From Dromiciops gliroides (lineage: Eukaryota > Chordata > Mammalia > Microbiotheria > Microbiotheriidae), in NCBI RefSeq assembly GCF_019393635.1, contig NC_057861.1, positions 58,698,532 to 58,762,531 of the forward strand: DNA of 64,000 bases, in the 5' to 3' direction. Position numbers and translations under genes: made by a program. Every line of letters starts with the position of its first letter. Positions within the stretch are counted from its first letter, which is position 1. Below the pieces are notes generated by a model. It was given only the letters and a program-made list of their open reading frames with translations, searched no databases and had not been told where the DNA came from. Positions 30,564 through 41,380 of this stretch are shown here, in pieces.

Positions 30564-30845
30564 GGGACAGCTAGGTGGCCAGTGGATAGAGAGAGCACTG
30601 GCTCTGGAGTCATGAGGACCTGAGTTCAAATCTGGCCTCAGACGCTTGACACTTAGTAGCTGTGTGACTCTGGGCAAGTCACTTAACCATGGTTGCCTCA
30701 AACATCCAGGGCCAATTCTAGTCATCCTGATGTATGTCTTGCCACTGATTGAGATGGCTCTGGAGGAGTGAGGTTGGTGACTTTGCACAACCCTGCCTCA
30801 CTTGAATCCAGTTCATTGAAAGTCATGACATCACCATGGACAAAA
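30564..30845 (+). mobile_element. Long tRNA SINE with RTE-like 3' half
   Basis: Head at 30564-30700, then 'aaacatccagggccaattctagtcatcctgatgtatg', 'gatggctctggaggag' and 'catgacatcaccatgga'. Same family as 14984. Confidence 0.85.
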
Positions 30846-31182
30846 CATAACAATGGTGCCAGACATATGTAAATGCATAATAAATGTTTATTGACTTGTT
30901 TTGGGGTGGGGCAGGGCACTTAAACACTTGGCTATGTAGTACTGAGGCCCCTCTATAATACTAGCCCACCTTTGACACTTTAGAGGTGAACTGACCAGTT
31001 ACTATCTTAAAGACTTCTTGTTTCAGTTAGGGAGAAAACATTTAACTGCTTTTTAAAATAAAATAATCTTGAGATGGCATCAGTGTAGTTTCACTCTTCA
31101 TACCTGTATAGACTGCAACCTTTATATGTCTTTTCATTTTGTGTAAATTCTTAATCTCTCTTTCTGTAAATATCTGTAGAGC

Positions 31183-31372
31183 AGAGGTTCATCATCTTTT
31201 TCGTTTCACATACACTTTCGGCTCTTTAATGAAGCCTATGGACCAGTTAAAATGATATTTTTAAACGCATAAAATGAAATATATGGGTTTGCAAAGGAAA
31301 CCAATCATACTGAAATATAATTATAAAAATATTTTAAAAACAAGTTCAAGGACCCCAGGTTAACTAAGCCTT
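31183..31372. repeat. hAT-like MITE
   Basis: Ends 'gcagaggttcatcat' and 'gaccccaggttaactaagcc' look like decayed terminal inverted repeats. The AT-rich middle, 'aaatgaaatatatgggtttgcaaaggaaacc', matches an old mammal-wide MITE from memory. Confidence 0.5.
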
Positions 31373-31573
31373 ATCATAGAGGGATCCACTCAACCCACAT
31401 TCTGGAGAGTTCTTTGAATAACTCAAGAATGCCACTGAAGAAATTCTGAAATTTGAAGCGAATTTATACCTAATCTTAGGAATTTTGTTTTGGAAAAAAA
31501 ACAATAAAATAAACTTAATTTGTCCGATTAAAAAAAAGAAGAAAACAAAGCTTCCAATATTAAAAATGAAAAA

Positions 31574-31735
31574 GAGGGGCCTCTAGGTGGCGCAGTGGAT
31601 AGAGCACCTGCCCTGGAGTCAGGAGTACCTGAGTTCAAATTCGGCCTCAGACACTTGACACTTACCAGCTGTGTGACCCTGGGCAAGTCACTTAACCCCA
31701 ATTGCCTCACTACAAAAAAAAGAAAAGAAAAAAAG
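31574..31735 (+). mobile_element. WSINE1-type SINE
   Basis: Begins GGGGCCTCTAGGTGGCGCAG (a mutated AGCT). The A-tail is long and mixed with G. Confidence 0.9.
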
Positions 31736-31889
31736 AGAATTCATAATAAATGAGAAAACAAAGGAAATCATGATACTTATTTTGCCTAATTATATACCAG
31801 TAAATTACTGATAAATATGAGTATTTACAAAAATGCAAAATATGCAGTTAACAGAACAAAACATAATATAGTCTTAGAAAAGGAAATTG

Positions 31890-32040
31890 AGGGGGCGGCT
31901 AGGTGGCACAGTGGATAGAGCACCGGCCCTGGATTCAGGAGGACCTGAGTTCAAATCTGGCCTCAGACACTTGACACTTACCAGCTGTGTGACCCTGGGC
32001 AAGTCACTTAACCCCCATTGCCCTGCAAAAAAAAAAAAAG
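31890..32040 (+). mobile_element. WSINE1-type SINE, left half of a tail-to-tail pair
   Basis: Sense copy, GGGGGCGGCTAGGTGGCAC start, with a 13-base A-run. GGAAATTGA / GAAAATTGA flank it. Confidence 0.93.
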
Positions 32041-32061
32041 AAAAGAAAATTGAGTTATAAA

Positions 32062-32225
32062 TGTTTTTTTTTTTTTTTTTTTTTTTGCTGCGGGGCAATG
32101 AGGATTTAGTGACTTGCCCAGGGTCACACAGCTGGTAAGTGTCAAATGTCTGAGGCCAGATTTGAACTCAGGTCCTCCTGAATCCAGGGCCGGTGCTCTA
32201 TCCACTGTGCCACCTAGCTGCCCCC
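32062..32225 (-). mobile_element. WSINE1-type SINE, right half of a tail-to-tail pair
   Basis: Antisense copy with about 23 T. ATAAATG flanks it. It lies about 20 bases from the A-tail of the previous copy. Confidence 0.93.
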
Positions 32226-32259
32226 ATAAATGCTTTTCCTAAAGGAAAGAAAGGCCAGT

Positions 32260-32870
32260 TAGAGTTTACATGTGAAGAACATTTACTTTCAGTTTTTTGT
32301 AAATGATTTCCAAGAGATAGGATTCTTTCAAATTCTACCATGATACAAAATAGAGTCTTGATTGCTAAACCAGAGAGAAGAGACAAAAGGAAAAAGGAAA
32401 AAGACAGACCTACGTTCCTAATGAATATTGATACTAAAATATTGAATAAAATACTAGGATAGAAGCCATGGGAATATGTTGAAAATAAGTTGTTACAAAG
32501 TGCAGAAAACTTGACAAAATACAATTCACATCTATTAAAAACACTAAAAAGCATAGGAATAGATGGACTTTTCCTTAATATCGTCCGTAGTATCTATCTA
32601 AATCCAAGAGTCAGGATGTAATGGAGGTAAACTACAGACCTTTCTAATAAGATCACGGATAAAGCAAGAAGGATCATTATGACTAGTATTTGAGGTAATG
32701 TTGGAAATGCTAGCTATAGCAATAGGACAAGAGAAAAAAAAATTGAGGTTAGACATGGACAAAGAAGAAAGAAGTACTTTTTTTGCAGATGATATGATAA
32801 TTTACTTCAGTAAACTTAGAGATTCAATTAAAAAAAGAATCGTAACTAACTTCCAGCAAGTATAAACTAG
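32260..32870 (+). pseudogene. L1 ORF2 reverse-transcriptase fragment, sense
   Basis: The + strand reads as decayed L1 reverse transcriptase, with 'FADDMI' (the catalytic F/YADD motif) near 32779-32797. Upstream, 'gacaaaatacaattcacatctattaaaaacactaaaaagc' is the conserved segment before it. Internal deletions and stops break it, and there is no 3' end. Confidence 0.75.
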
Positions 32871-33386
32871 TATGTCCACCATTTTAAAAAAATTTAACTT
32901 TTTCAATTATAACAAACCTATTTTTTCTCCACTTCCCATTGAAAAAAGAAAAAACTGTTGTGACCAACATTTATAGTCAAGCAAAACACATTTTTTATTT
33001 GTCCATGTCCAAAAACTGTATGTGACTTTATTTTCTGTGTCCATTGCCTTTCTGTCAGAAGTGGGGGGTAGCATACTTGATCAGTCTTCTGGAATTGTGG
33101 ATCACTGTGTTTATTAGAGTTGTCTTTCTGAATTATTTAGTCTTTAAAGTGTTGTATACTGTCCACCTCCAAAGAAAGAAGTGATATTGATTGAACACAG
33201 ACTGAAGCATGCTATTTTTCACTTTCTTTAGTTTTTTCTCCTTTTTACTTGACTGTACATTGATTCATACAAATCTACCCTGGTTTCGCTGAAACCATTC
33301 CTTCCGTTGTTTCTTATGGCTCGATAATGTTTTATTACATTCCTATACCACAAATTTGTTCAGCCATTCCATTCACCACCTTAGTT
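32870..33386 (-). mobile_element. L1 3' end, antisense, left arm of an inversion
   Basis: Contains 'gtcttctggaattgtggatcactg', 'accacaaatttgttcagccattcc'. Its right 126 bases form an inverted repeat with 33424-33565. Confidence 0.75.
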
Positions 33387-33423
33387 TCTAGTTCTTTGTC
33401 CTTACAAAGAAATAACTGAGCAA

Positions 33424-33565
33424 AACTAAGGTGGTGATCATCTTAAGGGAATGGCTACACAAATTGGGGTATAGAAGTGTAATAGGATATTATTATATGT
33501 TATTGGGCCATAAGAAATAATGAAAGGAATGGTCTCAGAGAAACCTGGGTAGATTTGTATGAACT
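33424..33565 (+). mobile_element. Inverted L1 3' segment, sense
   Basis: 'aatggctacacaaattggggtatag' and 'gaaacctgggtagatttgtatgaact' are sense L1, complementary to the left arm with mismatches. Confidence 0.75.
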
Positions 33566-34235
33566 AACGTATAGTTTCAAATTGCTTTCCAGAATAGTTG
33601 AATTAGTTTACAACTCCACCACCAACAAGGTTTTAGTAAGACCAGTAAGTTTCAAAAAACATATTAATTTGCTTTGGTAGAGGGAGTTCCTTGTGCCAGT
33701 GAAATCAAAAGTCCACTCCTTCTTCATATAGATATGTAGATGAATTATCTCTACTGTTTTACTAACTGCACTTTAGATTCTGGGCAATATTCATTTTCAT
33801 TTTTTCAAATAGTAGATTGCTATAGTCATTTACTATTGTGTCTCTTGTGCCTAACCTATTCCATTGATTCACCACTCTATTTCTTAGCCAGTACCAAATA
33901 GTTTTGATTACTGTCACTTTATAGTATAGCTTCAAATTTGGTAGGGCTAGCCCACCTTTCTGTGCATTTTTTTATTAGTTCCCTTGATATTCTTGACCTT
34001 TTGTTCTTACAGATGAATTTTGTTATTTTTTCTAGCTCTATCATAATTTTTTGATGGTCTGATTGCTATGTCACTGAATAAGTAAATTAATTTAGGTAGA
34101 ATTGTCATTTTTATTATGTTAGCTTGGCCTATCCATGAGCAATTGATATTTTTCCAGTTATTTAGATCTGATTTTATATTTTTTCATTGAATGATTATAC
34201 TTATTTCCTTTGAATCATAGATTTCATTGAGGAGG
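33566..34235 (-). mobile_element. L1 ORF2 fragment, antisense
   Basis: Matches the block at 290-657 in order: 'cctattccattgattcaccactctatttcttagccagtacc', 'cttgaccttttgttcttacagatgaattttg', 'agcttggcctatccatgagc'. A short piece, 'ggtagagggagttccttgtgcc', at about 33676 is from a tRNA SINE tail. Confidence 0.75.
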
Positions 34236-34800
34236 CTGTGTCATGATCTGGATCTCAAGGCATTGTTCAAAATTACTTTGGGGAAAATTTATTTTTGAAG
34301 GTGGGTTGCTACTGGTTAGGTTTGTGTATATTCATGATGAATTTGTGAAGCTGCTATTCTTTTGCAAATATTGTTTCTTGGCATTAAGTAACCTGAACAA
34401 CTTAAATCCAGTTTTACTCATTATTAAAGTACTAGGAGAGGGTCTGGGGAAGGAGGGAAGAAACAAGAGGAAAAAGGTAACAGTAAAGCAAAAACTATGC
34501 AAAAAGAAGTAGACTTAATGAGGTTTTAATCTCATCTGCATGAAAAGAGGCACAAGGGTTAAAAGTTAATGTCAAGTTTAGTGATTTATACTACAGCTGT
34601 GGGGGATATGTATTTTTATGACCATTCTCTAAGCCTGGTAAGGGCCAGGATTATGTAAACTTTGTCTATCCTTCAATGTAAGTTAATGTCAGAGTTGGGA
34701 CTTAAACTCAGATCTTTGTTTCCCTTCTAAAAGTAATCTCCAAATGACTGAGCACAGGCAGCAACTCAGCTGAATTCTCCCAACTTTCACCTCCAAAGAA
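34236..34800. other. No clear feature; weak MIR trace
   Basis: The segment 34640-34730 ('taagggccagg', 'gttgggacttaaactcagatc') resembles antisense MIR. The rest is unassigned. Confidence 0.35.
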
Positions 34801-34804
34801 CTTT

Positions 34805-34966
34805 TGTTTTTGTTTTTGTTTTTTGTTTTTTAGTGAGGCAATTGGGGTTAAGTGACTTGCCCAGGGTCACACGGCTAGTAAGTGTTATGTGTCCGAGGCC
34901 GGATTTGAACTCAGGTACTCCTGAATCCAGGGCCGGTGCTTTATCTACTGCACCACCTAGCCGCCC
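34805..34966 (-). mobile_element. WSINE1-type SINE
   Basis: (TTTTTG)n tail at 34801-34833. 12-base duplication CCAAAGAACTTT at 34793-34804 and 34967-34978. Confidence 0.93.
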
Positions 34967-35039
34967 CCAAAGAACTTTAAAGTAGCATCTCAAATTGAAT
35001 TCTGGAGTAGTAGAACCAACAAAAGGTAGGGGTGAGACA

Positions 35040-35744
35040 TTTTTCATTGGGCTGGAGCCCAAGACAACTTAGGAGGTTGGTGGGCAAGATATGCAATACC
35101 AGAGTGGGAGCCAGTCCAGATCATATTGTACAAAGCAGCACCAGGAGGTGTTTTAGGAGGTGGCTGCAATAACAGTAGTATCTTTTGGAAACTCTCAGTT
35201 CAGAGATGGCAAGAGGATCAGACAAGTGATCAGAAAGAGATTACAGGGTACCCATTGCTGGCATGAATTGTATGATCTTTTTCATTGCCCATATATATGC
35301 AGTTCCATGGTGAAGAGGAGCACTAGTGCTTGTGGTCACAGTGGTCTAGGAGCTCTGGTTACAGTTCCAAGGTGGAGAAGAGTGCTTATTGTGGCTTGTA
35401 AGAGAGGCCCTGGTCTCAGTTCTAATGAAGAAAGGACAGGAGCCCTAGCACTTTTAGTTCCAGGAGAGTAGGGTCCCTATTCAGATTCAGGGCAAAGAGG
35501 AGGGCAAATACTTGCAGCTACAGGGGAGCAAGGTGTAAAGACCAGAGAACATGTCAGAAAGGCAGTGACCACACCCTCTCCTTAGATCATACTGACTTGC
35601 ATTCACCCAAAACTTAGAGATCCCCAGAACTAACTCTGATACCAGGAGGACAAAAAGCATGAAGCTTGAGACAATGCCTCCTCTACCATGGGAGCCGACC
35701 TCAACTTTAACATAAATTTAAAAGTCAAGAAATAGGCTGGGGAA
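35040..35744 (+). mobile_element. L1 5'UTR, sense
   Basis: G-rich, repetitive text ('tgcagttccatggtgaagaggagc', 'ttacagttccaaggtggagaag', 'ctcagttctaatgaagaaagg') precedes a recognisable L1 ORF1 start. The internal GTTCCA...GAGGAG units recur about every 50 bases. Confidence 0.6.
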
Positions 35745-36360
35745 ATGAGCAAACAGCAAAAAAAGCCTGATCATATAAATTATGTCACATGAAAGGAAAG
35801 ATCAACACATAAATTCAGAAGCTAAGATGTCAAAACAGGTATAAACAAAGCCTCAGAGAAAAAATGTGATTTGTACAGAAGCTCAACAAGAATTCCTGAA
35901 AGCGCTCAAAAAGGATTTGAAAAGTCAGATGAGAGGTAGAGCAAAAATTGGGAAAAGAAATGAGAGTAAGGCAAGAAAATTATGAAGAGAGTCAACAATT
36001 TGGTAAGAAACACACACACAAAAAATACTGAAGAAAATACAATAAAAAACAGAATTGGCCTTATGGTAGAAGAAGCACAGAAGAAGAATTCTGTCTTTAA
36101 AAGACAGAATTGGCCAAATGAAAAATGAGGCACAAAAGCTCACTGAAGAAAATCAGTTCCTTAAAAATGAGAATGGCAAGTGGAAGCCAATGATTCCATA
36201 AGATGTTAAGAATATAAACACAGTCAAAAGAATGTAAAAATAAAAAAAACTATGAAATAACTGATGGGGGCAGAACTGATCTGGAAAATAGATTAAGGAG
36301 AGGTAGTTTAAGAATTATTGTATTACCTAAAAGCCATGATCAAAAAAGTAGCTTAGAGAT
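35745..36360 (+). pseudogene. L1 ORF1 pseudogene, sense, 3' truncated
   Basis: It starts ATGAGCAAACAGCAAAAAAAG (MSKQQKK), then a degraded coiled-coil region rich in Glu, Lys and Gln. The end, 'ggaaaatagattaagg...agaattattgtattacctaaaagccatgatc', matches the ENR..LRIIxLPE-type RNA-binding core. Many stops and shifts. It ends where the RPS21 copy begins. Confidence 0.7.
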
Positions 36361-36409
36361 ATTTCTTTTTTTAATCACTAAGCATTTATTCATTTTTGTT
36401 TTGTTTTTC

Positions 36410-36722
36410 TGATTTATTAAGACATATTCCACAAGATTTCTTCACTTAGAAATTCTTTGAAACAATACCATCATTTTTTGCCAGCTGGAGAATAGTCATC
36501 AGATTCTCCCATTCTATGAATTGCTCCACAAATTTCATAAGTTTTATATTGGCCATTGAATCTGCCTGTGACCTTGTCAGCCTTGGCCACGTTCATCTGG
36601 ATGGACGTGTGGTCCATGGACCCAATGATCCTGTTGTTTGCAGAGCATTTCCGAGGCACCAGGTCCACGAACTCACCAGCTGAGGAAATCGAGTGCAAAC
36701 TCAAAACTGGCGGAAGAGAAAA
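36410..36722 (-). pseudogene. RPS21: RPS21 processed pseudogene
   Basis: The minus strand encodes [20 protein letters not shown] and ...[25 protein letters not shown], matching 40S ribosomal protein S21 in order. No introns. One residue is lost in the DLYVPRK region (in-frame 3-base deletion). A 2-base deletion after GESDD near 36494 shifts the frame, and the C-terminal residues continue in the new frame to a TAA. AATAAA at about 36413-36418 and an A-rich tail follow on the minus strand. The first 7 codons are also scrambled. The intact parent is elsewhere in the genome. Confidence 0.92.
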
Positions 36723-36724
36723 AG

Positions 36725-37110
36725 GTCATTCATTTATTTTTATTTATAATTCTGGGGTCCAACTTTTATCCCTCTTTCCCTCCCTCTCCTCCCTCCTCCC
36801 TGAAGGGGTAAACAATCATATATGGGTTATACACGTATGATTATGTAAAACATTACCATATTTGTCATTTTGTACAAGAAAACTTTATTAAAAGAAAAAA
36901 ATGAAAGAAAGTGAAAAATAGCATGCTTCATTCAGTTCCATCAATATCAGTTCTTTCTTTGGAGGTGGATAGTATGTTTCATTAATAGTCCTTTGGGATT
37001 GTGTTGGATCATTGTATTGTTGAGAATAATCAAGTCATTCACAGGAAGTAGAACATTCTTAAAGTTGAATTTGCCTTGGCTGAATGGAAACAGTTTTTAG
37101 AAGTTTTGAT
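36725..37110 (-). mobile_element. L1 3' end, antisense
   Basis: 'ccctctttccctccctctcctccc', 'ggttatacacgtatgattatgtaaaacatt', 'tggaggtggatagtatg'. Its 3' end abuts the 5' end of the RPS21 copy, so that copy probably landed in the L1 tail. Confidence 0.8.
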
Positions 37111-37159
37111 TTGCTTTTTTCCACAAAAGCATATGTCATTTCAATAACAATAGTTATGA

Positions 37160-37400
37160 TAACATAACATTTAAAAATCTCTTCAGAATCTTTTACATAT
37201 ACTATCTTGTTATTCAAAACAACCCTATAAAATTGATAGTGCCAAGTATTACTTCTATTGATAGATGAAAGAGCTATGAGGTTATAGAGTCATTGAATTA
37301 GATAGTTTTGAAGGTCTCTTCCAGATCTATCAAGTCTCCTTATTTTGCAGGTGAGAGAGGTTAAATGATCTGTCCAGATAGTGTCTAAATTAAGGTTTGA
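37160..37400 (-). repeat. MIR-like relics (two abutting)
   Basis: 'cagaatcttttacatatactatcttgttattcaaaacaaccct' then 'gtctcttccagatctatcaag...tgcaggtgagagaggttaaatgatc'. Confidence 0.55.
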
Positions 37401-37429
37401 TCTAATTTACTTTTGAATCTTTTGATGTA

Positions 37430-37600
37430 TAGTTGTTTTTTTCCATTTACAGTGTTGCAGTCACTGCATATATTGGCTTTTGCGGGGGGGGGGGGGGAGG
37501 GGTTTGGCTCTGCTTACTTTATTCTGCATCATTTCACATAGATCTTTCCATGCTTCTCTGTGGTCATCACACACATCATTTCTGGGTTTTTTTTCCCTTT
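37430..37600 (-). mobile_element. L1 3' fragment, antisense, with G14 run
   Basis: 'ctctgcttactttattctgcatcatttcacatagatctttccatgcttctctg' is antisense L1. A run of about 14 G lies at 37483-37497. Confidence 0.6.
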
Positions 37601-37669
37601 CACCAGAATTTATTAAATGCTACATGTATGCAAGTCACTTTATGAGATACCATTCCAGTTCTTAGAATA

Positions 37670-38515
37670 GTTTCTTTTTTAAAATAGTATTCTTAACATT
37701 CATTTTTTAATAAGATTTTGAGTTCCAAATTTTTCTCCCTCCTGTCCCTTTATCCTCCCTAAGATGGTAAGTAATTTGATATAGGTTATAAATGCTCAAT
37801 CATATAAAATATTTCCATATTGTCATGTTGTGAAATAATAAAAAGAACAAAAGAAAAACCATGAAAAAAAATAAAGTGAAAATAGCATGCTTCAGTCTAT
37901 ATTTAGACTCCATCAATTCTTTCTCAGAATTGGACAGTATTTTTCATCATGAGTCTTTTGGAATTGTCTAGGATCATTGTATTACTGAGAAGAGTTAAAT
38001 TAGTTATAAGTAATCATCAGACATCATTTGTTACAGCACAGTCATATTCCATTATGTTCATGTGTCACAATTTGTTTAACCATCCCGCATTTAGTGGACA
38101 TCTACTTTGTTTCCAAGTCTTAGCTCTCACACAAAAAAAGTGCTGCTATAAATATTTTGGAATACACGGAGATTTTTCTTCTTATCAATGATTTCCTTGG
38201 TGTATAAGCCCAGTAATGAAGTCTTTGGTTCAAAGGGTATGGATATGTTATAGTTCCAAATATCCTTTCAAAATTGTTGTACCATTTCACAGCTTCACCA
38301 ACAATGTAGTATTATGCCTGTCTTTTCATAACCCCTTCAGCATTGACTATTGCCATTTTTCGTCACTTTTGCCAATCTGCAAGATGGGAGGTGAAACCTC
38401 AGAGTTTTATGAGTTTTGGAGTATTTTTTCGTGTGTTTGTGAATACTGTGTAGTTCTTCTTTTGAGAACTTTGTTCATATCCATGTTGGATAAGGACTGG
38501 TTTAGAATAACTTAA
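37670..38515 (-). mobile_element. L1 3' end, antisense, long
   Basis: Complete series of antisense 3' landmarks: 'ccctcctgtcccttta', 'gcttcagtctatatttagactccatcaattctttctc', 'gtgtcacaatttgtttaacc', 'gatgggaggtgaaacctcagag'. Confidence 0.85.
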
Positions 38516-38544
38516 CTGGTGTAGTTAAGCTAAATTTAGATTGA

Positions 38545-38715
38545 GTTTGTAAAGGGCCCTAAGAGTTCTAGTCCAGCATCCTAATTTTATAGATAAGGAC
38601 ATGGAAGAGCAGAGAGGTTGTGACTTGCCAAAGGACCTGGAGAGAGAAAATAGTGAGGATTCAAATGCAGATCCTTTGACTCCAAATCCAGTGCTCTTTC
38701 CTCTGTACTACACTT
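38545..38715 (-). repeat. MIR-like relic
   Basis: 'gggccctaagagttctagtccagcatcctaattttatagataagg' and 'aatccagtgctctttcc'. Confidence 0.65.
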
Positions 38716-39310
38716 CATGTGTTCTGAGGAGGATTGGTTTAAGGAAGATACAAGGTATCTCCTACCCTCAAAGGATGAAAGCCCTTCTGCAATCAACATT
38801 TTCAGAGGCATATTGATGTATGCCATTTTTCTGAACTTGGAGTTGCTTGGAGTTGCACAAGGGACTCCCATTTCCAAGGATAATTTCTTTGCAAGGACAC
38901 TTCAGGCCTTCCTACTTTCATGTGGGACTTAACTCCCTTAGCTAACCTATTCAGTCTTCATTATCTTTGGTTAACTGCTGTCTTTCTATTGGTTTCTTTC
39001 CCTATACCCCCCTCCCCCTTGTCCCCCTTCAAAGATGCTTAATTTGCTTTATTATGGGTCACAGTCAAGCTGAATGTCTCTGTATCTCCACTCAGTTACT
39101 TTTCAACATCCCCATGAGGTCTAACTTAGACTATTTGAAGACTCCGGATATGTTTAGTGCTTTTCTTCCTCCATGCATATGCCATTCCTTATTCCTAAAA
39201 GTGTCCCTTTCCATTCTTACCCACAGTACCCCTTCCCACAAACACCCACGGACCTTCTCCCCCCCCCCCCATTTTTTCTTTCTGTATATCCTCATTCTGG
39301 ATCGGAGATG
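38716..39310. other. Unassigned; C-rich run at 39259-39271
   Basis: Short frames on both strands without a recognisable protein. The later part is pyrimidine-rich and may be an old L2 3'UTR, but I cannot support it. Confidence 0.35.
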
Positions 39311-40140
39311 ACACTGAACTCTTTAAAATTATGCCAGTAGCTCCTACCAAGCTAGAAAGATTTTTGAGGGTCTGTTTGTCAAGGATTTACTGACAATTAT
39401 TTTTTCCAGAAAAAATCGTCCTAGCTAGCTATGCCTTTTTTTACATGTGAAGTTGATTTTTAACTCAAATATAAATATCTCCCCCTATTAAATTTCATCT
39501 TATTAAAGTTGGCCCAGTATTTTTAGCTGGTTAAATTTTGTAGAGCACTATTTTTGTCATCTAGTGTGTTAGCCATCTCTTAGCTTCATATCATGTGCAA
39601 ATTTGATAAGTATACCATCTATACTTTTATATAAGTTACTGACAAAAATCTTAAATATCATACAGAGTGAAGAAGAGATGCCTGCCTGGTTTACTCTCTT
39701 GGATTGCACCTTCCAAGTTGACATTTAACTTAGTAATGAGTGTTCTTGGGGCAGCTAGGTGGCGCAGTGGATAGAGCACCGGCCCTGGAGTCAGGAGTAC
39801 CTGAGTTCAAATCCGGCCTCAGACACTTAATACTTACTAGCTGTGTGACCCTGGGCAAGTCACTTAACCCCAATTGCCTCACTAAAAAATAAAAAAACCA
39901 AAAACCAAAAAAAATAATGAGTGTTCTTTGGCTCTAAGCCATTCAAGTAGTTACAATTTCTCCTAACTGAACTATTGTGTAGCCCATATCTTTCTACCTT
40001 TTCCACAAAAATTACATGACTTTTAAAAATGCTTTACTAAAAATCTTAAAGCATTTTCCTCATCCTAGTGATCTTGTTAAAAAAGGAAATGGTATTGGCA
40101 TGATTTGTTCAGTGAAGCCATGCTGACTTAAAATTTTTTT
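39310..40140. repeat. Old mammal-wide repeat, possibly CR1/L3 group, split by a SINE
   Basis: 'ggattgcaccttccaagttgacatttaacttagtaatgagtgttctttggctctaagcc' follows the well-known 'cactccactagaaacctccctccaagttgacattg...' theme. A second copy is at 51640-51930. Confidence 0.4.
39748..39914 (+). mobile_element. WSINE1-type SINE
   Basis: Perfect 14-base duplication TAATGAGTGTTCTT at 39734-39747 and 39915-39928. The body keeps CpGs (GGCGCAG, CACCGGCCC, ATCCGGCC), suggesting a young copy. Confidence 0.95.
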
Positions 40141-40380
40141 AATAAAACATTTCATTTAGCATTGACATAAATATTAGTTACAGAATAGTGCAGTAGTTCA
40201 GTTTTATTAGTAACTATATTTAAATTTCTTCTAAAGCTTTTAAAAGTTATTAAAATGCATTTTATATGTGTCTATAACCGGTCCTACCCTCTCAAAAAAG
40301 AAAAAGGAAAAACAAAATCCCCATTGTAAGTACACATAGACCAGCAAAACAAATTGGACATGGCCAAAAATATTTGTCTG

Positions 40381-40531
40381 CGGGGGGGGGGGGGGGGGCT
40401 GGCCAATGAGGGTTAGGTGACTTGCCCAGGGTCACACATCTAGTAAGTGTCAAGAGTCTGAAGCTGGATTTGAACTCAGGTCCTCCTGAATCCAGGGGCA
40501 GCGCTCTATCCACTGCACCACCTAGCTGCCC
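40381..40531 (-). mobile_element. WSINE1-type SINE with G18 tail junction
   Basis: Antisense copy whose tail side is about 18 consecutive G instead of T. It ends CCACCTAGCTGCCC. Confidence 0.9.
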
Positions 40532-40958
40532 TTTTGCTTTGCATTTTAATGTTCACCTTTCTGGCAAGAGATGAATGACATATTTCATCATCAGTCCTCT
40601 GGACTTGTAAAACCACAAGTTGTTTTAATGTACAATATTATTGTTATTATATAAAATTTTCTCCTAGTTCATCTCCCACAAAAGAGCTGCTACAAATATT
40701 TTTGTGTACTTAGGTTTTTTTCTTCTTTCCTTGATCGCTTTGATAGACTTTGTAGTGATAGAGCTGGGTCAAAGAGTATGCATGGTTTAGTAACTTTTTA
40801 GTTATAATTTCATGTTACTTTCTACAGTGATTGGATCAATAATTCTCAGATCCACAAATAATATACTAATGTGCCTACTTTCCCTAAGTCTATCTAATAA
40901 TTTTTTCCTTCTATCTTTTACAGGCTGATGGATGAGAGGTGGAACTTCAGTTGTGGGG

Positions 40959-41155
40959 TCTTTTTTTTTCTTTTCTTTTCTTTCCTTTTCCTTTTTTTCT
41001 TTTTCTTTTTTTTTTTTTTGTGGGGCAATGAGGGTTAAGTGACTTGCCCAGGCTCACACAAATAGTAAGTGTTAAGTGTCTGAGGGCAGGATTTGAACTC
41101 ATGTCCTCCTGAATCCAGGCTTGGTGCTTTATCCACTGTGCCACCTAGCTGCCCC
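40959..41155 (-). mobile_element. WSINE1-type SINE with long pyrimidine tail
   Basis: The antisense tail is a 60-base T/C tract (TTTTC and TTCC units) at 40961-41020, expanded from the A-tail. GTCTT flanks it. Confidence 0.9.
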
Positions 41156-41286
41156 TAGTCTTGTTTTAATTTACATTTCTCTAATTATTAATGACTTAGA
41201 GTATCTTTTCATATAATTATTGCTAGCTTGCCTTTTTTCCTTTGATAGCTGCCTGTTCATATTCTTTGATCATGTATCTATTGGAG

Positions 41287-41340
41287 AATGGCTGTATCAA
41301 ATTCATTTTCAGTAATGGCTGTATCAAATTCATTTTCAGT
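41287..41340 (+). repeat. Perfect 27-base tandem duplication
   Basis: Two identical units, 41287-41313 and 41314-41340, within the L1 fragment. Perfect identity implies a recent event. Confidence 0.95.
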
Positions 41341-41380
41341 GCATAAAGTATATATTTTTCATTCACTCTGGGGATATCAT

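Larger units (their letters stand above)
40255..41380 (-). mobile_element. L1 3' end, antisense, split by two SINEs
   Basis: 'cccattgtaagtacacatagaccagcaaaac', 'catcatcagtcctctggacttgt', 'aagagctgctacaaatatttttgtgtac', 'gatgagaggtggaacttcag', then 'ttgatcatgtatctattggagaatgg'. Confidence 0.8.

Noticed and set aside
30035-30574. 179-codon + strand frame
   Set aside because: It starts within a SINE and continues through pyrimidine-rich L2-type sequence. No recognisable domain.
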